From positions 96,495-160,494 of the forward strand of contig CAYJLF010000015.1 of NCBI GenBank assembly GCA_964371055.1: a stretch of DNA of 64,000 nt. Reading direction: 5' to 3'. Positions 51,439-59,032 of the stretch are shown here, in pieces; within the stretch, counting starts at the first letter, position 1, and every line of letters begins with the position of its first letter. Both the position numbers and the translations under genes were made by a program. The notes under the pieces are model-generated. The model did no database searches. It was given only the letters and a program-made list of their open reading frames with translations, and was not told the DNA's origin. This DNA is from CAYJLF01 sp964371055 (lineage in GTDB: Bacteria > Eisenbacteria > RBG-16-71-46 > CAIMUX01).

Positions 51439-52499
51439 GGTGGGAGCCGCGGCGCACCACCGGCTACGCGGTCGGCATGGTGACGGACAGCCACATCTCC
51501 GCCTCCGTGGGAGCGGCGAACGTCCTGACCAGCCTGGACTGGCTCCGGAGCCAGGATCCGAAGCCCCGGGCGATCCTCCATGCCGGCGACATCAACGAGG
51601 TGCCGGCCGCCGCGAGCAGCTTCAGCACTTGGATCACCGAGCAGTCCGGCTGGCCGGATCCGGAGATCGAATTCCTGTACACGATCGGCAACCACGACGC
51701 AGAGATCCCCTGGGGCGGGCCGTACGGCATCACCCCGGCGGCGCCCCATGCCTCTATCGTGGCCCGCCACGCCCGGCTGTTTCGGGGCCGCGAGTGGTAC
51801 CACCGCGACATCGAGTCGACCCGCGTCATCGTGATCAACAACCTGACCGACTGCCTCCACGAGACAACGGGGCGGAGCTGCTACTACAACTGCAACCCGC
51901 CCGGTGCCGAGTACGAGGTGAATCCGGACCACGGGGGCATCTCGATCGAGGGATCCCCGCAGCGCGCCTGGCTCGAGGCGGTCGCGAACTCGGACCATCT
52001 CTGGAAGATCGTGGTGGGGCACCGAGCGCTCTGGACGCCGTACGACGCGGACTGGCGGCCAATGAACCGCCTGGCTCGGCCGGCGCTGCGCACGCCGATC
52101 GACCACGGGGTGAGCCTCGTCTTCACCGGGGACGTCCATGTGGGGGCTCTGTCGGGACCGTGGTATCCGGCCGAGCCGGAAAACGAGGAGACCCGGGACC
52201 CGGGGCAGGTGGGGGCGTACTCGCTCAGCCTGGCCGGCGGGTACGTGGTCCGGAGCGTCGACGTCTCGCGGCTCCCCGGCTACACCGGAGGCGACGTGAA
52301 CGACGCGGCGAACAGCACGACGGTGCACTGGGCCGATGGGAACGACAACCATCCGGGAGACCAGCATCTCTGCCATGCCGCGCACCTGACCTTTGCCGGC
52401 GACGAGGCGTACCTGCAGATCTTCGCCTGCTCGGACCTGAACCCGATAGGCGGTGTCGTCCATACCCAGACCCTGCGTCGTAACCCGGGAGCCGTGTGA
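51432..52499 (+). CDS. Calcineurin-like metallophosphoesterase
   Basis: A 355-residue protein. The five metal motifs are present: Asp19-x-His21 (TDSHIS), Asp53 (HAGDIN), GNHD at 86-89, His in VVGHRA near 195, and GDVHVG near 235. Family members hydrolyse phosphomono- or diesters or nucleotides with a two-metal centre. No signal peptide is visible, unlike both neighbours, so it may be cytoplasmic or exported by another route; the 7-base overlap with the upstream gene suggests co-translation. Confidence 0.82.
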   Translation: MVRWEPRRTTGYAVGMVTDSHISASVGAANVLTSLDWLRSQDPKPRAILHAGDINEVPAAASSFSTWITEQSGWPDPEIEFLYTIGNHDAEIPWGGPYGITPAAPHASIVARHARLFRGREWYHRDIESTRVIVINNLTDCLHETTGRSCYYNCNPPGAEYEVNPDHGGISIEGSPQRAWLEAVANSDHLWKIVVGHRALWTPYDADWRPMNRLARPALRTPIDHGVSLVFTGDVHVGALSGPWYPAEPENEETRDPGQVGAYSLSLAGGYVVRSVDVSRLPGYTGGDVNDAANSTTVHWADGNDNHPGDQHLCHAAHLTFAGDEAYLQIFACSDLNPIGGVVHTQTLRRNPGAV

Positions 52500-53608
52500 T
52501 GAGGAGCCTGCTCGTTCTGTTCTTGCTGCTGATCGCCACCCGGGCCTTCGGCGCCGGAGCCTGCTGCGACGATGAAGGGGGGTGCATCATCGTGGCCGAC
52601 GCGGCGACGTGCGAAGACCAGCCCTGGGTGATCGACGACAACGACGGCGTGACCGCGTACTACAAGGGCAATGGGACGACCTGCGACCCGAATCCCTGCG
52701 TGCGGCCCTTCCTCACGCCGATTCGCCCGGCCGCTGTCGAAACCTACGTGTTCCGGAACGGAGTCTCCCCCACTCCGGACTACGACGGGATCCGGCTGGT
52801 GATGATCGCGCAGGACCTGGCCCCGACGACGAACTACTCCACCTCCGAACAGGTCTTCGTCGGGTACGACGAGGAAGACGGTCTCTACCGAGGCCTCCTT
52901 CGCTTCGACATCGCGGCGCTCCCCGACTCCTTTCTCGTCACGGAGGCCTATCTCCACGTCCTGAAGGTCGACGACGGGGTGGCCCCGTCGATCGGCGCGC
53001 CGTGGTTGGCGACCCGGCACGCCCACCTCTACCTGCACCGCGTGATGAAGCCGTGGGTGCCCGAGGAGGTGACTGCCACGGTGGCGAGCCTGGGGCTGAA
53101 CTGGGGCACCATCGGTCTCGGGGACACCAACGGGTCGTGGCTCATCCTCGGCGCCGAACTCGCCCTCCCGGTTCGAACCGGCAGGTCGACGCTCATGACC
53201 GCCGACATCGATGACCTCCGACTCAAGGATGCCGGGTACGCGGTTGCGATCGGCGGGGACACGTTGGACTACCGGACAACCGCCGCCGGACTCGGTCTCG
53301 ACCGGTTCATCCTGCCTGAGAGTGTCGCGCCGTTCCGCGGCCGGACCGGGTACACGCTCCCCTACTGGTGGAAGATCGAGCTGCGGGAACTGGTCGGCTT
53401 CTTCCACCAGAACCCGGAGCAGAACCTCGGACTCCTGCTCAGCCTCGACGAGCTTGCGGAGGACACGGACATGCTCGGGATCGAGTTGCGGGGCAGTGCC
53501 GCGGCGATTCCGGCCGAGGCGCCCTGGCTCCTGGTCCGTGGCGTCCACCTTTCTCGGGCCGCGACCGCTGCCAGTCGCCGGACCGCCGGCACCCGAATTG
53601 GAGGTTGA
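52499..53608 (+). CDS. Exported DNRLRE-like protein with Cys-rich N-terminal module
   Basis: A 369-residue protein; ATG in TGATG. Signal peptide MRSLLVLFLLLIATRAFGAG. A Cys-rich module, GACCDDEGGCIIVADAATCEDQPWVIDD...GTTCDPNPC, resembles a repeated module I know from exported proteins of Eisenbacteria and Planctomycetes. Residues about 90-330 (VGYDEEDGLYRGLLRFDIAALPDSFLVTEAYLHVLKV...VMKPWVPEEVTATVASLGLNWGTIG) follow the DNRLRE beta-sandwich pattern. Likely carbohydrate-binding or surface-structural. Confidence 0.65.
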   Translation: MRSLLVLFLLLIATRAFGAGACCDDEGGCIIVADAATCEDQPWVIDDNDGVTAYYKGNGTTCDPNPCVRPFLTPIRPAAVETYVFRNGVSPTPDYDGIRLVMIAQDLAPTTNYSTSEQVFVGYDEEDGLYRGLLRFDIAALPDSFLVTEAYLHVLKVDDGVAPSIGAPWLATRHAHLYLHRVMKPWVPEEVTATVASLGLNWGTIGLGDTNGSWLILGAELALPVRTGRSTLMTADIDDLRLKDAGYAVAIGGDTLDYRTTAAGLGLDRFILPESVAPFRGRTGYTLPYWWKIELRELVGFFHQNPEQNLGLLLSLDELAEDTDMLGIELRGSAAAIPAEAPWLLVRGVHLSRAATAASRRTAGTRIGG

Positions 53609-53611
53609 TCG

Positions 53612-55951
53612 ATGCGGTTCCTCATCGTCCTACTCCTGCTCGGTTGCGTCGCGTCAACCGCGATCGCCTACACGTACAGCGTGGACGTCACCCACCCGCG
53701 CATCCTGCTCTACGCCGACAGCCTCGCAGCGATCCGGGCGCGGTGCCTGAGCGGTGGGCCGCTTGCCACGAAGTTCACGGCATACGTTGCCCTCTACGAG
53801 ACGAGGCTGACGAACCGCACCGTGCTCTACGTCGATGATTGGGCCCTGATTTACGCAATCAACGGGGACACCCGGTTCAGCGCCGCCGCGATCGAGGAGG
53901 CGATGAAGGTGGTCCGGACCAATGCAGATGCGCAGTCGGGCCACTGGCGACTCAATCATGCGGTGCTTACCTACGACTGGTGCTACGACCAGTTCACCGA
54001 GGCGCAACGGGACTCGGTCATCGCCTTCTGCCTGTACCGGCTCAACGCACAGGCCATGCCGGGGGTTTGGCACCGCGCCCAGGACTTGCGCTGGCAGTAC
54101 GCACTGGCGATCTACGGGGAGGCCGGGGCGCAGAACGACTACGTTGCGACGAAGCTTGAAGAGTCGATCGAGCTGAATGAGGAGCACGTTCTCCCGTGCC
54201 TGGACGAAATCCAAGGTGGCGGGTCCAGCGGCTACTACCCCGGCGTCTACTACGGGATGCAGGCGATGATCTTCGACTGTCTGCGGCACAGCATCAACTA
54301 CGTTGGTCCGGCCCTTGATTCCGACTGGTTCGCCAACAGCCCGACTCACTGGAGGCACCGGATCCGCCCGGACTGGCTGTGGGCTCGGACCACCGGACGC
54401 TACAACATGAGCGAAGCGCCCCTCTTCGGATACTTGGCCTACTTCGGCAACCGGATGGCAGACCCCTACGCTCAGTACCTGTGCAACGCACGCTCTCCGC
54501 TGGAGACAGATGCCTCGGGGTACCTTCCGGTGATGCTCTGGTACGCGCCCTCGATGACGGCTACGGCTCCGACTGATCTGACGTTCTCCGATGAGGAGTA
54601 CGGCTACTACTTCTGGCGCAGCGGATGGACGCTCGGAACCGGGAGCAACGACCTACAGCTCGCGTTCTACAATGGCCCCGACGTGGAGCCGAACCATGAG
54701 CGGACGCAGAACATGCTCCACGTGACCCGCGGAAACGATGATCTCCTGATCAGCGCGGGGAAGTTCTACAGCGACGCGGACCAGCACTACACGCGCTATG
54801 TCAATCGAACCTACTCGCGGAACACCGCCCTGATCTACGACGCGGCCGAGAGTTTCGGCTCCGGCGTGCCCAACGACGGGGGGCAGAAGGATTCCGATTT
54901 CTCCCAGTCCGCGACCCGCTGGCCGAGCTGCCAAGCGAACGCGATCGGCTGGCGCGGAGACGGGCAGGCCCTCACCACCGCGACCGACGTGGCCGCATGG
55001 GCAGTCTACGGGGATGCGGACGACGCCTACTCCTCGGCGAAGGCGTCCCGGGTCCGGCGTGATGTCGTGACGCTGGCCGATCGTGAGGCGTGGACCGTGG
55101 TGCTCGATGACATCGCCCTGGCCGGCATCTTTCCGACGTGGCTGACGTGGCACACCATCGACCGGCCACGGATCAACGCGGCACTCTCCCAAGTGGCCGG
55201 GTCCGAGTACGGCGGCATCTGGGATGCTACCGCGGCCACCAGGATCGGCGTGCGCCGGGGTGACTCAGGTGCCCGCGTCTACCCGCGAGCTGTGGCGGGC
55301 GGGGATTTCACGACGCGCCTGGTGGGTGGGCAGTCGCTGGCGAGTCTGGTCTGGCGGCAGTCGATCACTCCTGCAGCAACGCTGACCTACGTCCTGGACC
55401 CGGCCGATCAGGCGTACGAGTGCTGGAGCTACGACGGCTACAACCGCAGCCCGACCCACTCCTCGGTATCCCAGGCGCAGATCAACGCCCGCAACGCCGA
55501 GCCGGAAGCGGCCGGCGACTGGAGAGTCGAGGTCCGGGTCGACGGGGCGGTCAGCCCGATCTTCGCGACGCTCATCAAGGCGGCCGCGATCGGGGACAGT
55601 GCGGAGACGGTGACGTGGCAGGCAAACGACTCGCTCGCGGTCGCGCTGGTGTCAGACGGGGCCGATGCGTTCGCGGTCGTGGCCCTGCCCTCCTGGCGCG
55701 TCGGCGGTCCGGTCACGGTGGCCGTCCCGGGAGCGGCGGAGAGCTGTGACGTCTACCTGCTCTTCGCGCTGTCGCCCGGCGGACGGTACCAGGTCGTCGA
55801 CGACGGAGTCGGTGTCGAAACGGTGACGGCGGACGCCACCGGTTCGGCGCGGGTCACGGCTTCCTCGGGGCTGCTCTCACTCTCCCCGGCCGGCGAGGCG
55901 GGTCGCCGGTATTCGCGTCGCGTGGTGCGGCGGATTGAGGAGGGGCGGTAG
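53612..55951 (+). CDS. Heparinase II/III-like exported polysaccharide lyase
   Basis: A 779-residue protein with a GAGG site. Signal peptide MRFLIVLLLLGCVASTAIA. The N-terminal 400 residues are helical with DVTHPRILLYADSLAAIRARC, NHAVLTYDWCYDQFTEAQRDSVI and YYPGVYYGMQAMIFDCL, an alpha/alpha toroid typical of PL families, and the next 300 residues (EYGYYFWRSGWTLGTGSNDLQLAFYNGPDVEPNHERTQNMLHVTRGNDDLLISAGKFY) correspond to the antiparallel beta-sandwich (the H in PNHE fits the conserved catalytic/substrate loop). It would cleave acidic polysaccharide by beta-elimination. Substrate unknown. Confidence 0.75.
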   Translation: MRFLIVLLLLGCVASTAIAYTYSVDVTHPRILLYADSLAAIRARCLSGGPLATKFTAYVALYETRLTNRTVLYVDDWALIYAINGDTRFSAAAIEEAMKVVRTNADAQSGHWRLNHAVLTYDWCYDQFTEAQRDSVIAFCLYRLNAQAMPGVWHRAQDLRWQYALAIYGEAGAQNDYVATKLEESIELNEEHVLPCLDEIQGGGSSGYYPGVYYGMQAMIFDCLRHSINYVGPALDSDWFANSPTHWRHRIRPDWLWARTTGRYNMSEAPLFGYLAYFGNRMADPYAQYLCNARSPLETDASGYLPVMLWYAPSMTATAPTDLTFSDEEYGYYFWRSGWTLGTGSNDLQLAFYNGPDVEPNHERTQNMLHVTRGNDDLLISAGKFYSDADQHYTRYVNRTYSRNTALIYDAAESFGSGVPNDGGQKDSDFSQSATRWPSCQANAIGWRGDGQALTTATDVAAWAVYGDADDAYSSAKASRVRRDVVTLADREAWTVVLDDIALAGIFPTWLTWHTIDRPRINAALSQVAGSEYGGIWDATAATRIGVRRGDSGARVYPRAVAGGDFTTRLVGGQSLASLVWRQSITPAATLTYVLDPADQAYECWSYDGYNRSPTHSSVSQAQINARNAEPEAAGDWRVEVRVDGAVSPIFATLIKAAAIGDSAETVTWQANDSLAVALVSDGADAFAVVALPSWRVGGPVTVAVPGAAESCDVYLLFALSPGGRYQVVDDGVGVETVTADATGSARVTASSGLLSLSPAGEAGRRYSRRVVRRIEEGR

Positions 55952-56097
55952 TGAAGCCCGAGCTGGGCACGCCGTTTGCACCGGGGGGCGATGACGGTTC
56001 CCAGACACCGCCCGACGCCAGCTCGCGGCCGGGCGGTCCTCGCGATCTTGACCAGGCGCGGGTCTCGACCTGCCGACCATCCCCGGAGGCTGGATGA
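55951..56097 (+). CDS. Small translationally coupled protein
   Basis: A 48-codon frame from GTG in TAGTG (overlapping the lyase stop) and ending TGA in ATGA with the next start. A GAGGAGG site precedes it. The product MKPELGTPFAPGGDDGSQTPPDASSRPGG... is Pro/Gly/Asp-rich and probably unstructured. Coupling at both ends is the main support; the peptide itself is unremarkable. Confidence 0.4.
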   Translation: MKPELGTPFAPGGDDGSQTPPDASSRPGGPRDLDQARVSTCRPSPEAG

Positions 56098-56669
56098 TTG
56101 TCACCGATACGGTTGACTGCGGCGATCGCGTCTGGATTGACACCCGGGATCCCCGGGTGCGCGGCCCCCACTGCGCCATCACGGTGCAGCGGTCGCCCGA
56201 GGCGTTGGCGGTTTCCGTCGGGGACAAGCTCTCGTGGCGGGACCCCGGCACCTTCTGGACGCCGCTGGATCGTCACGGCCGGCCGATCGGCCCCCAAGAC
56301 ATCCCACTGACCCGGATCGGCTCTGTGGGGCTCCCCTACCCCGTGGAGCACGTGCTCGGGTTCACGGCGGCACCGGTGTTTGAGGCCGGGGCTGCGCGGT
56401 ACCGGGCCGGTGTCGACTGGGCATTGGTGGAGAAGACGGCGTGGGTGCTGTCGCTTCGGGGTCTGCCCTGGTACCTGACCGATTGGTTCGAATCGGACCC
56501 GGCGCCTCGCTTCGGCGACCTCGAGCAGGCGCACTGCTTCGCCTCACGGCGGGAGGCCAAGACGGCCAGCTACCAGATCTATCAACTGACGGGGGGGCGG
56601 TGCTCCGTCGTCCCGGCTTGCGTTCGTGTTCGCGTCCGCGGCGGTGCGCGGACCGTTGAGCCGGTCTAG
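56094..56669 (+). CDS. Hypothetical protein, two small domains
   Basis: A 191-residue protein with GGAGG 4 nt before the ATG. Residues 1-75 are beta-rich (VDCGDRVWIDTRDPRVRGPHCAITVQRSPEALAVSVGDKLSWRDPG). Residues about 125-175 (WVLSLRGLPWYLTDWFESDPAPRFGDLEQAHCFASRREAKTASYQIYQLTGGRCSVV) match a common small phage domain pattern, W.L...G..Y..............A..F.S...A. No function known. Its 3' end holds an intrinsic terminator. Confidence 0.55.
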   Translation: MIVTDTVDCGDRVWIDTRDPRVRGPHCAITVQRSPEALAVSVGDKLSWRDPGTFWTPLDRHGRPIGPQDIPLTRIGSVGLPYPVEHVLGFTAAPVFEAGAARYRAGVDWALVEKTAWVLSLRGLPWYLTDWFESDPAPRFGDLEQAHCFASRREAKTASYQIYQLTGGRCSVVPACVRVRVRGGARTVEPV

Positions 56670-56676
56670 GTTTTTT
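56651..56676 (+). terminator. Intrinsic terminator of the exported/accessory transcript
   Basis: GACCG-TTGAGC-CGGTC stem-loop, then TAGG and six T (56671-56676). The stem overlaps the stop of the preceding gene. Confidence 0.6.
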
Positions 56677-56758
56677 CCAACGGTCGACTCTCGGGTCCGG
56701 TGTTAGATTCGGCTCGCGACTGGACCGGCCGGCGGCCTCCGGTGAGGACGCGGCCTCG

Positions 56759-57109
56759 ATGAACCGACACGCGCTCCGGGTGAGCTTGGCTCCGGGCTAC
56801 CGACACGCTCACGCCACGACGGCGCCCCACTCGCGGCTCAACTCAGGATCCGACGAGGCGTACTCCACCTACCGGAAGCTATCTCCATTCCTGGCCATCC
56901 GGACTGATCCGCTCTTCCCGGCTCTGGGATGGAGCGAGGCGTACGCGCGCGACCTATTCGAGCGTGGAGGCTCCCACTACCCAGTGCGATGGATGCCGCA
57001 CGTACGGGAGGGGTTCGGGTGGCGCCGGCTCACCTACGGCGAGTTCTGCGTCTGGTACGGGCTCGAGCCGGAGGCGGTGCTCGGATCGGCGGAGGTCGCA
57101 TGTGCGTAG
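56759..57109 (+). CDS. Hypothetical phage protein
   Basis: A 116-residue protein. The C-terminal 60 residues (LGWSEAYARDLFERGGSHYPVRWMPHVREGFGWRRLTYGEFCVWYGLEPEAVLGSAEVACA) look folded; the N-terminus is low in structure. It is the first gene after the terminator, so a new transcript should start near 56.7 kb. The next gene starts inside its last codons. Confidence 0.5.
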   Translation: MNRHALRVSLAPGYRHAHATTAPHSRLNSGSDEAYSTYRKLSPFLAIRTDPLFPALGWSEAYARDLFERGGSHYPVRWMPHVREGFGWRRLTYGEFCVWYGLEPEAVLGSAEVACA

Positions 57110-57309
57110 CCGACATCATGCTGCTGCTCCTGGCCGTCGTCGGTTTCGCGTGGGGCGGGTACGGCGCGATCTACAACCAGCAGCGCTACGCCCGCCTGGC
57201 CGTCGCGGCTCGGGCCCTCGTGCGCGCCTGTCGGAACCAGGTGCCTTCCAACTGCGGCGTCGAGCGCGACTGTGCTCGGGTCGCTGCGGTGCTCGAAGAC
57301 GATGAGTGA
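57100..57309 (+). CDS. Small membrane-anchored protein
   Basis: A 69-residue protein from an ATG with GGAGG, overlapping the previous gene. One N-terminal membrane helix (MCVADIMLLLLAVVGFAWGGYGAIY), then an Arg-rich helix with four Cys (VRACRNQVPSNCGVERDCARV). Type II topology with a periplasmic or cytoplasmic tail cannot be decided. Position two to three genes before an endolysin makes a lysis accessory possible. Confidence 0.5.
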   Translation: MCVADIMLLLLAVVGFAWGGYGAIYNQQRYARLAVAARALVRACRNQVPSNCGVERDCARVAAVLEDDE

Positions 57310-57324
57310 GGCCGGGGGACCCGC

Positions 57325-57597
57325 ATGATCGGGCTGTCCGAGACAATGCGGCGGGCACTCGACTACGCCGCCACGCATGGCGCTCTCGTGCGATACCCCG
57401 GCGGTTACTGGGCGAAGCCGGGTTGGCGCCGCGGGGATCGTCCGTGGTTCGGCAACGCAACGGTGGACGCGCTCGCCTCCCGTCAGCAGCTGCACTTCAC
57501 CCGGTGGCGCACCACCGAGGACGGCCGATCGATCCCTGTCCGTGCCGAGCGCCCGGGTTGTGTGGACGGTAGGGCGGCGCCGGAGCGTGCCCGATGA
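57325..57597 (+). CDS. Small winged-helix-like phage protein
   Basis: A 90-residue protein: MRRALDYAATHGALVRYPGGYWAKPGW...PWFGNATVDALASRQQLHFTRWRTTEDGRSIPVRAE. The pattern G.L.R.PGG.W.......WFG..TV.AL..R..L is widespread in small phage proteins and suggests a winged-helix fold. It overlaps the next gene by ATGA. Confidence 0.55.
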   Translation: MIGLSETMRRALDYAATHGALVRYPGGYWAKPGWRRGDRPWFGNATVDALASRQQLHFTRWRTTEDGRSIPVRAERPGCVDGRAAPERAR

Positions 57598-57917
57598 CTG
57601 GTCCACGCCCACCATCCCCGACCGCACGGGTCGCGCAGAGCTGCGCCATCCATGGGGGCGTCAGCGGACTTCTCCTGCTCGCCGCGCTCCGCGCCCTCCC
57701 CTGGCCCGAGACCTGGGCTTGGATGCTCGCCTACCTCGCGGGAGGACTGGTCGTGTCGACCCTCCTCCTCTGGGTCGGCCATCAGTGGGAGTTCACCTGG
57801 CAAGCCCGCATCGCGACCCACCTCCCGTGGTGGGACCGCGACGGAAACCGAGCGGCGGCTCGCGCGTTTGCGGTCGGGGCGACGCTTGGAACCCTGGCCT
57901 ATGTGCTCTGGCGATAG
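57594..57917 (+). CDS. Membrane protein, holin candidate near the endolysin
   Basis: A 107-residue protein with three hydrophobic segments (about 21-37 VSGLLLLAALRALPW, 42-62 WAWMLAYLAGGLVVSTLLLW, 88-105 FAVGATLGTLAYVLW). The size and three-helix topology fit class I holins. One gene separates it from the GH108 endolysin. No holin family signature is visible, and holin is an inference from position. Confidence 0.5.
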   Translation: MTGPRPPSPTARVAQSCAIHGGVSGLLLLAALRALPWPETWAWMLAYLAGGLVVSTLLLWVGHQWEFTWQARIATHLPWWDRDGNRAAARAFAVGATLGTLAYVLWR

Positions 57918-57926
57918 GAGGAGGTC

Positions 57927-58259
57927 ATGAGCGTGAGGTTCAGTTCGGCAGAGGCAGCCCGGCTCTATCGCGAAGGCTGGACTCTCATCCGGATCGCCGA
58001 GCGATACGACGCCGCCCCGTCCACGGTCGCGAGTCGGATCCGCTCCCACGGCGTTCGACTCCGCCCGAGGGGAAAGCCGCGGCGCACCGAGCTCGATGAC
58101 ACGGACCGGCTCGTCCTGACGCTGGTGGCCGCCGGCAGCAGCCTCAGAGCCATCGCCAGACACATCGGCGTGACCCACCAGGCCATCATGCTTCGGCTCA
58201 GAAGGGCCCAGGCGATTCTGGCCATGGTGGAGGCCGAGACGAAGGCTACCGATGGCTGA
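57927..58259 (+). CDS. Double helix-turn-helix regulator
   Basis: A 110-residue protein with an AGGAGGAGG site. Two HTH units are visible: SAEAARLYREGWTLIRIAERYDAAPSTVASRIRSHGV (residues about 6-42, Hin/resolvase-type HTH) and RLVLTLVAAGSSLRAIARHIGVTHQAIMLRLRRAQAIL (about 62-98, sigma-region-4/LuxR-type). It could be a transcription regulator of the phage, and is the best candidate in the window for a late activator or lysogeny regulator. It overlaps the endolysin start. Confidence 0.6.
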   Translation: MSVRFSSAEAARLYREGWTLIRIAERYDAAPSTVASRIRSHGVRLRPRGKPRRTELDDTDRLVLTLVAAGSSLRAIARHIGVTHQAIMLRLRRAQAILAMVEAETKATDG

Positions 58260-58767
58260 GTTCGCGCCGGCCTTCGAGCAGACCCTGGCCCGTGAGGGCG
58301 GCTATCGGCTCACCAACGTGCCGAACGACCGAGGCGGCATGACGTTCGCCGGCATCGCTCGCCGGTCCCACCCCAGCTGGTCGGGCTGGAAGCTGGTCGA
58401 CGCGGGCGCCGGCAAGGGTGACCCCTTCCTCCGCTCCATGGTCGAAGCGCTGTACCGCACCGAGTTCTGGAACCGGATCCGGGGTGACAGCATCAGCGAT
58501 CAGGCCAATGCCGAGGCGCTCTTCGACTGTGCGGTCAACCTTGGTCCCCTCACGGCCGCCATGACGGCGCAGCGCATCGTCGGGACGGCTCCGGACGGCG
58601 TCATCGGTCCGATCACGCTGTCCGAGCTCAACCAGATCGACCCGCTCACCTTCCGACAGCGCCTGGCCCTCGAGCGCCTACGGCTCTACGCCGAGATCTG
58701 CGGGCGGGACCGGTCACAGCGCGTCTTCCTCCTCGGCTGGATCAACCGGGCGCTGGCGCTCTGCTGA
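58252..58767 (+). CDS. Endolysin, GH108-type muramidase
   Basis: A 171-residue protein: FAPAFEQTLAREGGYRLTNVPNDRGGMTFAGIARRSHPSWSGWKLVD carries the EGGY motif with catalytic Glu15, and the C-terminal PG_3-type peptidoglycan-binding half (ALFDCAVNLGPLTAAMTAQRIVGTAPDGVIGPITLSELNQIDP...FLLGWINRALAL). GH108 enzymes cut the MurNAc-GlcNAc bond. No signal peptide, so a holin or other membrane protein is required. Confidence 0.85.
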   Translation: MAEFAPAFEQTLAREGGYRLTNVPNDRGGMTFAGIARRSHPSWSGWKLVDAGAGKGDPFLRSMVEALYRTEFWNRIRGDSISDQANAEALFDCAVNLGPLTAAMTAQRIVGTAPDGVIGPITLSELNQIDPLTFRQRLALERLRLYAEICGRDRSQRVFLLGWINRALALC

Positions 58768-58804
58768 GGCCGGGACACGAGACCACAGCGAACGGAGGAC
58801 TGCA

Positions 58805-59032
58805 ATGGCACGCAACGGCGACGACAACCCGGGCCTCCCCTACCTCATGACGGCCGACGAGCTGGGCGACTTCCTCCGCCGCTCCCGGCGTGCCATCTAC
58901 ACGATGAAGGACCGCGGCCAGCTACCCCGGCCGGTCCGGATCGGGCGCCGCGTCCTGTTCCGGCGGGCCGACGTGTTAGAATGGCTCGACGCGAAACTCC
59001 GAGCGCCGTCGTCCTCCGGAGGGAGACGATGA
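58805..59032 (+). CDS. Excisionase / AlpA-like HTH protein
   Basis: A 75-residue protein with GGAGG. LMTADELGDFLRRSRRAIYTMKDRGQLPRPVRIGRRVLFRRADVLEWLDAKL is the MerR-like winged helix of the HTH_17/excisionase family. It ends four bases inside the integrase start (ATGA), the typical xis-int coupling. It should direct excision. Confidence 0.8.
   Translation: MARNGDDNPGLPYLMTADELGDFLRRSRRAIYTMKDRGQLPRPVRIGRRVLFRRADVLEWLDAKLRAPSSSGGRR

Noticed and set aside
58981..59028. Upstream start for the integrase
   Set aside because: It would overlap the excisionase by 52 bases; the ATG in ATGA has the better ribosome site.
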